Origin: Thecamonas trahens ATCC 50062
Taxonomy: Eukaryota; Apusozoa; Apusomonadida; Apusomonadidae
Direction of reading: 5' to 3'
DNA length: 47,880 nt
Assembly (NCBI RefSeq): GCF_000142905.1
Contig: NW_013657644.1
Location: 191,510-239,389, forward strand
Positions within the stretch are counted from its first letter, which is position 1; every line of letters begins with the position of its first letter. The translations under genes and the position numbers were made by a program. The notes below the pieces were generated by a model. The model worked only from the letters and a program-made list of their open reading frames with translations. It searched no databases and was not told where the DNA came from. Of this stretch, positions 34,104-42,180 are shown one piece after another.

Positions 34104-36236
34104 ATGGCCTCTGTCTCCCGCTCGGAACGTCTCAAGGCGCAGCTGGAGCGCTCGCGGGCGCTGGAGCCGACGCCAACGCCGCCGTCCGGCACGGCAGGCC
34201 AGGGACCGGGTGGACCGGGTGGACCTGGCGAGGCCGCCACGCCACCGTCGTCTACCCCGTCGGGGACAACCTCCACCCCAACCATCTCCACAGCGACTTC
34301 GCCCACGTCTGCCACGCCTCCGTCGTCCACTTCTGCCACGCCCGTGTCCTCATCCCCCGTCACGGCCACGCCGGCGTCCGACTCTGCGTCTCCGGGCGAG
34401 GTCCTCGAGTCGCCGTCAAACACCATCGCGCGGCTGATGGCGGAGCGCCTGAAGGAGATCCTCGAGGCTGCAGCTAATGGAAGGGCCTTGCTGGGTGACG
34501 TGGGCTCGGACCCGGTCTTCCGCGTCCTCTTCAACCGCTACAAAAAGATGGTCTCGTCCGAGTCGCCGCTCGCAGCTGTTCCGACCGCCCTCGCCCCGTT
34601 CTTTGCCCCGCTTGGCATCTCAGTCCAGGGCGGGGGCTCGACGGGCGAGCCGGTCTCGTTTCTCCTTACTTCGGCTATTATTGTCCAAGCCAAGGCCACC
34701 CTCGATCGCGTCAGCGAGTCCAAGCGCGCCGCCCAGGACGCGCGCTCGGGCGTGCAGGTTGCCGAGACGAGGGTCAAGGTGCTCCGCGCCGACCTCGCTT
34801 CCGCCCGCGCCACGCTGAAAGAGACCCAGGACGAAGTCGCCGCCCTGCGCAAGGCGCTGGCTTTGATGAACGCTGAGACGCAGGCGGCTGTTGCCGCTGA
34901 AAGCCGTGCCATGCAAGACGTCCTTCACGCTGCCGAGAACAAGCGCGAGGCCAAGGCGGCCAAGAAGCGCATCCGCGCCCAGATCAAGGCTCTCACGGCT
35001 GCCTCCTCTTCGCAGGCCTTGGTCGACGACATCGATGGGGGAAAGTCTGCTTTGGCGACGTCCACGGAGCCTGCTCGCACCGACCCGCCTGTGGTCCTCA
35101 CTGCCGACAAGCTCCGCGAGGTCCGCCAGCTCCTCGACCTTGAGCACATTGCCCGCAGCCGCGCCCAGGTCATCGGCAAACTTCCATCGACGTCAGGCAA
35201 CGCTCACAAGAAGGCCCAAGCCAAGGCCGAGGCCATGCAGGCTGTCTTTGCCGTCCGCTCTGCCCGCGAGGCCGATCCCTCCGCGTGGGACGCCGCTGTT
35301 GCCGCGCTGGAGCGTGTCTCGTTCGACGCCACTGGCGATGAAGACCGCGCCGCCGCAGCCACCGATGCTTCCGCTCCTGACAACGTTGCTCCCGCGGGGA
35401 TGGCGCTGTCGGTCCCTGCGCCCCCTTCCGCCTCCAAAGCCTCGCCGTTTGCCGGCCTCGCCCTCGAGCCGGTCGACTTTGAGAGCGCCGGCACACTTGT
35501 CCGCCTCGCGCCGGACGTCCCCTTCCGTCACAACCACACCCTCACGGCAGTCCAGCGCGGCACAGGCTTTAGCCTCCCGGAACGGCTCGTCGACGCCTTT
35601 GAGCCGTACGCGGCGCCGACTTTGGCCACCTTTGATGACTTTGCGGCCGCCGCTGTTGCCGGCGAGCCGCTCGATAGCCTCGACGTCGAGATTGAGCCTT
35701 CGCTGACGGGGGCCTTGCTTCTGACACGCTACCCGTCGTCTGGCCTCCTCCCGCTTCCTGCCTCTGGCCGCGTCCGCCCCACTCCTGTCAACGCCGACAC
35801 TGCCGAAGACCGGCTCTACGTCCTCGGTACCAACACCTCGGTCGTCCGGCTTTGCCTCGCCATCGAGTATCGCAAGCGCCAGGCGCTCAAGTACGTCTCG
35901 CAGGACCCGACGCTTGCCGCCATGCACGAGATCTGCGTCTCGTTTCACTGCCTCTACACTATGTACAAAGCCGGCGCCGTCGCCGAGGACCGCCTCGCTG
36001 CCGCCGCCCAGGTCGCCCGCTCTGAGCTCCGCGACATCATCGCCACTTTTCCACCCTGCTCCGCCGATCACACAATCTGTCACTGGCACGAGTCGACCCT
36101 CTGCCCCTGCTCAAGCAGTGCTCGCTCGCTCTGCCGATGCTGGCTCCCGCTCGCCGTCGTCGCTGCCGCGCACCGCGACGGTCGTTGGCTTGATCGCCTC
36201 TTCGACGGGCTCGGCCATTGCGAGCAGTGGTTTTGA
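34104..36236 (+). CDS. Large protein of unknown function with central coiled coil
   Basis: Single open frame of 710 residues from ATG 34104. Residues 1-105 are Ser/Thr/Pro-rich and disordered. Residues 106-180 look folded (IARLMAERLKEILEAAANG, DPVFRVLFNRYKKMVSS, APFFAPLGISVQGG). A coiled coil spans roughly 205-310 (RVKVLRADLASARATLKETQ, AENKREAKAAKKRIRAQIK). A C-terminal domain includes LVRLAPDVPFRHNHTLTAV, LYVLGTNTSVVRLCLAIEY and HEICVSFHCLYTMYKAGA. I cannot name the family. The last 60 residues are Cys/Trp-rich and unlike the rest, while another frame stays open there to 36300 and beyond, so the real C-terminus may differ through a further frame break near 36090. Confidence 0.6.
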   Translation: MASVSRSERLKAQLERSRALEPTPTPPSGTAGQGPGGPGGPGEAATPPSSTPSGTTSTPTISTATSPTSATPPSSTSATPVSSSPVTATPASDSASPGEVLESPSNTIARLMAERLKEILEAAANGRALLGDVGSDPVFRVLFNRYKKMVSSESPLAAVPTALAPFFAPLGISVQGGGSTGEPVSFLLTSAIIVQAKATLDRVSESKRAAQDARSGVQVAETRVKVLRADLASARATLKETQDEVAALRKALALMNAETQAAVAAESRAMQDVLHAAENKREAKAAKKRIRAQIKALTAASSSQALVDDIDGGKSALATSTEPARTDPPVVLTADKLREVRQLLDLEHIARSRAQVIGKLPSTSGNAHKKAQAKAEAMQAVFAVRSAREADPSAWDAAVAALERVSFDATGDEDRAAAATDASAPDNVAPAGMALSVPAPPSASKASPFAGLALEPVDFESAGTLVRLAPDVPFRHNHTLTAVQRGTGFSLPERLVDAFEPYAAPTLATFDDFAAAAVAGEPLDSLDVEIEPSLTGALLLTRYPSSGLLPLPASGRVRPTPVNADTAEDRLYVLGTNTSVVRLCLAIEYRKRQALKYVSQDPTLAAMHEICVSFHCLYTMYKAGAVAEDRLAAAAQVARSELRDIIATFPPCSADHTICHWHESTLCPCSSSARSLCRCWLPLAVVAAAHRDGRWLDRLFDGLGHCEQWF

Positions 36237-36410
36237 GGCAAATGTAAAAAAATTGTATGCCACAGTCGCAGTCGAACCAACAACACTCCGGATTTCCCCC
36301 CGTCTTTGCACTTTAGCCACATCCTGCCCCCACTCTTCCCCCCACTCCCATTCCACCACATCCTGGGATGCGCACAGCTATGTCGATGAATGCAGCATTC
36401 GCACAGGCAT

Positions 36411-36437
36411 AAAAAAAAATCTCTGGCAAGCCAGAGA
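36411..36437 (-). terminator. Hairpin plus T9 downstream of tRNA-Ala (Pol III terminator)
   Basis: On the minus strand, seven bases after the tRNA 3' end, comes TCTCTGGC-TT-GCCAGAGA, a perfect 8-bp stem with a 2-nt loop, followed at once by nine T residues (plus-strand A 36411-36419). The T run is the expected RNA polymerase III stop. The adjoining hairpin is not required for Pol III and makes the site look like a bacterial intrinsic terminator. Confidence 0.8.
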
Positions 36438-36444
36438 CAGTATG

Positions 36445-36516
36445 TGGAGGAGGCAAGGATCGAACTCGCGGCATCCAACATGCAAAGCTGGCGCTCTACC
36501 ACTGAGCTACACCCCC
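36445..36516 (-). tRNA. tRNA-Ala (anticodon UGC)
   Basis: 72 nt, no intron. The 7-bp acceptor arm starts GGGGGTG. The D arm is GCTC-AGTGGTA-GAGC, the anticodon arm CCAGC-TTTGCAT-GTTGG (anticodon TGC), the variable loop ATGCC and the T arm GCGAG-TTCGATC-CTTGC, with A as discriminator. The third acceptor pair is G-U, the universal alanine identity element. Internal promoter boxes are present: an A box in TAGCTCAGTGGT and a B box around GTTCGATCC. One defect stands out: position 6 is U opposite U in the acceptor stem. The gene reads toward the unknown coiled-coil gene at 34104-36236 and ends about 210 bases from its stop. Confidence 0.95.
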
Positions 36517-36892
36517 AAACTGATTCCAGACACCGTTCACAGTAGTTATTAACCCGTACAGCGCATTGCCCTTGCTCTTCCATCCGCTTCCCAGCACACT
36601 CTCCCGCTGCTGCACTCGCCAAATCCTCCTTCCTCCTCCCCTGATCAACCCCTTTACATCCGCGACGAGCCTTGCCATGTCGCCAACAACCTCTCATTCT
36701 CTCTCTATCGACCGCGACACCTCCGCCACCCGGTCGCCAATACGGCGGACTGTTCCTGGGCGGCGAAATGGGCTCCGCGGCTGGCGTGCACATGGCTGCG
36801 CCACGGCGGCACCACCGGGCACGGCGGCGTTACGGACGGTGGCCACCACTACCACCGTCGTTGCATTTGACTCACCCAGAGAAGCATAGCGC
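36517..36892 (+). other. Gap before the DEP-DUF547 gene; 5' flank of tRNA and mRNA gene
   Basis: These 376 bases contain the upstream region of the tRNA on one strand and presumably the promoter and leader of the DEP-DUF547 gene on the other. A C/T-rich segment runs about 36569-36660. I find no convincing coding exon; the open frames here have no recognisable sequence. Confidence 0.5.
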
Positions 36893-38164
36893 ATGGGAGG
36901 AGGGCAGTCGGTCGAGGCGCCGCTCGAGCTTGCAGAGCTCCCCACCGAGCTGTTCCTTGCGCCGCTGGGCGAGGCGCTCGCGGCGGCTCGGGCGGCGGAG
37001 ACGGGCATTGCTCGCGCTTCCAAGCGCGTCAAGCTCACCACCTTTGACGCCGCCTTCTCGGGCGCCGAGGGCCTAGACTGGGCCCGTCGCTTTGTCGCTG
37101 CCCGCATCGCCGAGCGTGAGAGCCCTCCGCCGCTGTCCGCTGCCGTCGCCGACGGCTGGGCCCTGCTCCTCGCCGCCGGCCTCGTTGTCCCGCTCTCGGC
37201 CTCGGCCTCGCCTGCTTTGCTGGGCTCATCAGCCTCGTCGGGCTCATCGAGCCCGCGCGCACGCGCATCATCGGCACCAACTCTCGGTGAGGCGGCATCC
37301 GGGCCTGGGCTTGTCGACTCGGACAAGGCGCTGTATCGGTTTATCATGGACGATCCCAAGGCCGACCTCAATCTCCGCGTCCTGTTTGTGGGCGAGCCGG
37401 GCTCGCCGCACGCCGTGGCTGACAAGCTGAAGAAAGCGTGCCTCTCACTCTATGGTGCATTTCTCGCCGATGACGGCCGCAGCCTCGACCGCGAAGGCAT
37501 GATGTCCTCTGAGGCTTTTGCTGCCTTTGAGGCCGACATTGCCGAGCTGCAGCGGGTTGACCTCGCCGCTCTCGGCCCTGACGACCGCATCGCCTTCTTT
37601 ATTAACGTCTACAACATTCTTTGCATCCATGCCCAGTTTGTATTTGGTCCACCGTCATCGGTTCTTGCCCGGCGCACCTTTTTCAAAAGGGCCCGCTACA
37701 CCATCGCCCTCCACTCGTACTCGCTCGACGACATCGAGCACGGAATTCTGCGGTGCAATGTGGGCGGCCACTTTACAGACGCCGACGATCCGCGGCTTGC
37801 CCTCTGTCCGCCGCGCCGCGATCCGCGCATCCACTTTGCTCTCAACTGTGGCGCCGAGTCCTGCCCACCCATCCGCGTCTACGACGCCGACAAGCTCGAC
37901 GCACAGCTCACACTCGCGGCCCAGTGCTTCTGCCAATCCGAGGTCTCGATCGAACCGCAGCCGTCGGCCTCGAATGAGCTCATCCTCTCCATGTCCAAGA
38001 TCTTTATGTGGTACCACAATGACTTTGGCGCCACAGATGCTGACATGCTGGCGTATCTTATGCCGTTCCTTCCACCTCACGCTGCCGAGATCATCGCCGA
38101 AGCACTCGCCTCGGACACCACGTTCAAGATCGAGTACAACTCGTACTCTTGGAAAGCCATGTAA
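36893..38164 (+). CDS. DEP domain and DUF547 domain protein, probably N-myristoylated
   Basis: Single exon, 423 residues. The N-terminus MGGGQS is a plausible myristoylation site, suggesting membrane attachment. Residues 35-105 form a DEP-like domain (KLTTFDAAFSGAEGLDWARR then DGWALLLAAGLVVPLS), as in signalling proteins that bind membranes or receptors. After a Ser-rich linker, residues about 200-370 are DUF547: IAFFINVYNILCIHAQFVFG, YSLDDIEHGILRCN, DPRIHFALNCGAESCPPIRV and YDADKLDAQLTLAAQCF. The conserved HFALNCGAxSCPP motif suggests an enzymatic or thiol function, but the activity is unproven. DEP-DUF547 (often with glutaredoxin) occurs in several protists and plants. The start was chosen for the MGGG signal. 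Confidence 0.85.
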   Translation: MGGGQSVEAPLELAELPTELFLAPLGEALAAARAAETGIARASKRVKLTTFDAAFSGAEGLDWARRFVAARIAERESPPPLSAAVADGWALLLAAGLVVPLSASASPALLGSSASSGSSSPRARASSAPTLGEAASGPGLVDSDKALYRFIMDDPKADLNLRVLFVGEPGSPHAVADKLKKACLSLYGAFLADDGRSLDREGMMSSEAFAAFEADIAELQRVDLAALGPDDRIAFFINVYNILCIHAQFVFGPPSSVLARRTFFKRARYTIALHSYSLDDIEHGILRCNVGGHFTDADDPRLALCPPRRDPRIHFALNCGAESCPPIRVYDADKLDAQLTLAAQCFCQSEVSIEPQPSASNELILSMSKIFMWYHNDFGATDADMLAYLMPFLPPHAAEIIAEALASDTTFKIEYNSYSWKAM

Positions 38165-38516
38165 AGTGTCGATTGGTGTTGTGATGGAGCATGCTGGCGC
38201 ACTTGCGTGCTACAGGCTTGCCACATGTGGAGGCCATCATCGGCGTCATTACCATCATCATGCATCATGATCAAGTTCGTCATTGCCATCCCCCTCCCCC
38301 CCCCCCTTCCGCCGAGTGACTGCGACTGTAGTGGCTGGCAGTGGCTGGGAGGGGCCACACAGGGCCAGGGAGAGAGCAGCGGCGGGCTAACGATGACAGA
38401 AATTAATCCGTTCCGTTTCTTCCCCCCCCTCCCCCCCATACCTCCTCCGCCCATCACACAACCGCACCCCGCCGACCTGCGCTAGAGGCTGCACCACTCC
38501 TCGCGCAGCAAGCACT
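38165..38516 (+). promoter_or_regulatory. Intergenic region with C tracts upstream of the P-type ATPase
   Basis: These 352 bases include the 3' flank of the DUF547 gene and the 5' flank of the ATPase gene. Two long pyrimidine tracts are at about 38288-38312 and 38418-38450. A CATCATCATGCATCATGATC-like stretch near 38251-38272 is a short imperfect inverted repeat. No coding exon is evident. Confidence 0.4.
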
Positions 38517-41500
38517 ATGGCCGCAGCGGAGGAAGGGGACTACTACTCCCACTACTACTACTCGGAAGAGTGTACGTCAACAAACTAGTTGCTTTAGCCC
38601 AGGAGGGGAGGGAGGGTGTGAGGGCGGGACGAGGCTGGAGCGGGTGGCGAGCAGGCGGCCAACCGCAGTCGAAAAAGCAAAGTCCGTTCGGCGGTGGTGG
38701 TAGGCGGCCGGCCGGCCGGCCGAGCGGGCGAACGGGCGGGCGGACGGGCGGGAGGGGCGAACGGGCGACGGTCGGCATGGGCGGGCGGGCGGGCGGGCGG
38801 GTAGCCGGGTGCAGGTAGCAGGCTATGGGCGAGAAACAATAGTGACTTACTGTAGAGTGACTATGGCAGTTGGTGATGATGCGTACTACTCCAACTACTA
38901 CTACTCGTCGTCGTCGGAAGAGGTGGTCCAGCGGCCGGCTGGCTCCATCGCTCTGCCTGCCCTGCCGGGCTCACCGGCGCCTGCCGGTGATGCTGCTACC
39001 GCTGCGCGCGCGCCCTCTCAGCTGGGCAAACGCACGGTGACGGGCATGCTTGGCGACCGGACGACGACCGGGCTTGGCGGGCGGACGACGACGGGGCTCG
39101 GCGGGCGGACGCTGTCGGGCGTGTCGATGATGACCGGTGAGCTGCCGGACCGGACGACGACGGTGTACGTGAACTTCAAGGGTGTGGACCCGCCGAAGGA
39201 TGGCGGAAAGGCCAAGGCTCCGGAGGAGGTTGTGTACTACAACCAGAAGATGACGGCGATCATGGAGCACTTTCAGTCCGAGGTGACGCAGGGTCTTGCC
39301 ACGGCGGAGGCCAAGCGGCGGCTGGAGAAGTGGGGCGTCAACTCGCTTCCGTCGCCGCCGCCCAAGCCGTGGTGGCGGATTCTTGCGGGCCAGTTTGGCG
39401 ACTTTATGATCATGGTCCTCTGCTTTGTGGCGCTCTTTGAGCTTGTGCTCCAGGAGTGGATCGAGGCCTCTGTCCTCATCATTGTGGTTCTCATGAACGT
39501 CATTGTCGGCTTCCAGCAGGAGGTCAAGGCTGAGCGCGCGCTTGCGGCGCTCGAGTCGCTGACTGCGGCACAGGCCAAGGTCTTCCGCGACGGGGCGTGG
39601 CTCAACCTGCCGTCTGCCGAGCTTGTGCCTGGCGACATTGTGGCGCTGGAAGAGGGCGACCTTGTGCCGGCGGATCTGCGCCTGTTTGAGGTCAACGGCC
39701 TGTACGTGGACGAGGCGCGCCTGACGGGCGAGGCCGAGCCTATCGAGAAGATCGACGAGCGCATCATGCACGACGGCATCGGTGTGCTTACCGTCGGCGA
39801 CCGGCGCAACATGGCGTTTATGTCGACGCTGGTCACGTCGGGCGTGGCGACTGCGGTCGTGGTCAACACGGGCTCGCGGACGCAGATCGGCAAGATTTCG
39901 TCGGCTCTCGCGGAGAAGACCGATAAGGAGTCGCCCATGCAGTCCAAGCTCGAGCGACTTGGCAAGATCCTGGTCTTCCTCTCGGTCTTCCTCTGCCTCC
40001 TCGTCATTGCCATTGGCATCATCCGGGTCCGCGCCGAGAAGGGTCGCGTCCGTGGCGAGGACTGGCGCGCGTGGTTCAAGGTCGGCATCTCGCTTGCCGT
40101 CGCCGTCATTCCCGAGGGCCTTGTGGCCGTTGTCACCGTGGCTCTCGCCGTCGGCGTGCAGCGCATTTCCAAGGTCAACGCCATTGTCCGCAACATGTCT
40201 GCGGTGGAGACGCTCGGCTCGGTCACCGTCATCTGTTCGGATAAGACCGGAACGCTCACCGAGGGCAAGATGCGGTCGGAGGAGCTCATTGCGGGCTCGG
40301 TGGTTTACGGCATTGCCGGCACCGACATCATTCCCGAGGGTGAGGTGACCCGCAAGTCGTCGGGCGACCTCCTCCCGGCTGACAACTACCGCGAGCTCCC
40401 GCCGGCGGTCTACCGCTCCATGCAAGTCTGCGCCCTGTGCAACAACTCGTCGCTGGGCTTCAACACCGAGCGCCGCGAGTGGGAGTACACCGGCGACCCG
40501 ACCGAGGTTGCCCTTGAGGTTGCCGCCCGCAAGCTCTCGCTCGGCGCCGAGGTCTGGTCGTCGTCGTTTGGCTACGAGAAGGTCTTTGAGATTCCGTTCA
40601 CCTCGGACCGCAAGCGCATGACGGGCGTCTTCCGCTCGACGGGCAAGGGCCCGATGGGCGAGAAGGCCAACTCGGGCGTCGTTGTTGCCAAGGGCGCCAT
40701 GGGCTTCCTCCTCCCGGCCTGCACTTCGTTCCTCAACGACGGCGGCGACGTTGTCCCGCTCGACGACTCGATCCGCGAGTCCATCGAGACGCACAACCAT
40801 GCGCTTTCCGGCCGCGGCCTCCGCACGCTCGCCCTCGCCTACCGCGACGTCTCGCGCTCGGAGCTTGCCCGCCTCGACGACTCAAACCCCGACGCCGTCG
40901 AGTCAAACCTCATTTTCTGCGGGCTCATTGCCATGCGCGACCCGCCGCGCGAGTCGGTCAAGGGCTCGATTGCCGTGGCGCACGGCGCCGGCATCCGCAT
41001 CACCATGATTACCGGTGACCACCCGACGACCGCATCTGCCATCGCCAAGCAGCTCGGCATCATCAAGGAGGATGAGGATCATCTGGTTGCCACCGGTGCG
41101 TGGGTCGACTCGCGCTCGACCGACGACCTCGTCAACATGACCGAGTTCCCCAAGGTCTTTGCCCGCGTCTCGCCCGCCAACAAGCTCGCCCTTGTCCGCG
41201 CTCTCAAGGCCCGCGGCAACATTGTGGCCATGACCGGCGACGGCGTCAACGACGCCCCGGCCATCAAGCACGCTGACGTCGGCGTCGCCATGGGCCAGAC
41301 CGGTACCGACCTCACCATCCAGTCGGCCGACATTGTCCTCCTCGACGACGACTTCAACACCATTGTCTTTGCTGTCGAAGAGGGCCGCCTCGTCCGCGAC
41401 AACCTCATGACGTACCTTGCGTACCTGCTGGCCTGCAACGGGTCAGAGATTATGACCATGATGGCCATGGCCATTGCCGGCCTTGTCCCGCCCTTCTCGC

Positions 41501-42117
41501 CCGTCGCCATCCTCTACGCCAACGTCATCATCGACGTCCCGCCGTCGCTCGCCCTCGGCATTGACGTCAAGTCGGAGGGCCTCATGCATCGCCTGCCGCG
41601 CGACCCCAAGGCGGCCATCCTCTCGATCCGCTCGGTTATCGTTGTCTTCCTCCAGGCCTGCTCCATCTCGGTCTGGACCGTCATTGTCTACCTCCTCGCC
41701 ATCTACGTCCACAACTACGAGCTCGACAACGACGACCTCGAGGCCCGCTCGCACGCCCGGTCGCTCGCCTTTGTCACCCAGGCCTGCATCCACCTCTTCC
41801 ACTCGTACCCGGCCCGCTCCATGTCGCAGTCGGTCTTTAACAAGGCTGCCCTTGGCAACAAGGTTCTCAACTACGGCATCGGCATCTCGCTTGCCATCCT
41901 CATCATCATCTGCTACATCCCGGGCCTTGGCCCCGAGCTCGACCAGTGGCCGCTCAACGTCCGCGACTGGGCCTACGTCATCGGCGCCGTCATCATGCAT
42001 CTGCTCGTCACCGAGGTCATCAAGTCCATCCTCGTCCGCAGCATTTTCCTTGCTGATGCCGACAAGGTCGACGAGTCGGTCGATACCGGCAAGCCCAAGT
42101 TCTTCAAGGACATGTAA
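38517..42117 (+). CDS. P-type ATPase, type II cation pump (Ca2+ or Na+), two exons
   Basis: I infer exon 1 at 38517-38571 and exon 2 from about 38870 to 42117, about 1100 residues; if the intron is wrong, translation starts at ATG 38863. A donor GTACGT, TGACTTAC at 38843-38850 and a CAG acceptor support the intron. P-type signatures are complete: [10 protein letters not shown] (actuator), [10 protein letters not shown] in M4 (Glu about 434), [12 protein letters not shown] (phosphorylated Asp about 476), [30 protein letters not shown] and [14 protein letters not shown]6 reads [19 protein letters not shown], keeping N and D but with I where calcium pumps have T. This, with the [19 protein letters not shown] stretch, places it among type II pumps near PMR1/ENA/PacL-like members; the ion is not certain. 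The N-terminus is Tyr/Ser-rich and contains RTTTGLGG repeats. Confidence 0.9.
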
Positions 42118-42135
42118 GTGGTGCTCTCAGTTTGC

Positions 42136-42141
42136 AATAAA
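42136..42141 (+). terminator. Polyadenylation-type hexamer AATAAA after the ATPase gene
   Basis: AATAAA lies 18 bases downstream of the ATPase stop. The convergent SEC24-like gene ends at 42181, so the 3' ends of both transcripts must overlap or be very short. Confidence 0.5.
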
Positions 42142-42180
42142 ACACTCTACCAGTTACTGTATCCAGTCAGTGGGAGCGCG

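Noticed and set aside
38858-38859. Acceptor TGTAGAG at 38857 for the ATPase intron
   Set aside because: It is in frame but only about 8 nt from the ACTTAC motif. The CAG at 38867-38869 has a spacing like other introns, so it is preferred, though not proven.
38971-40800. Long minus-strand open frame (609 codons) opposite the P-type ATPase
   Set aside because: It mirrors the codon pattern of the ATPase (Arg/His/Leu-rich antisense of GC-rich codons) and has no recognisable motif.
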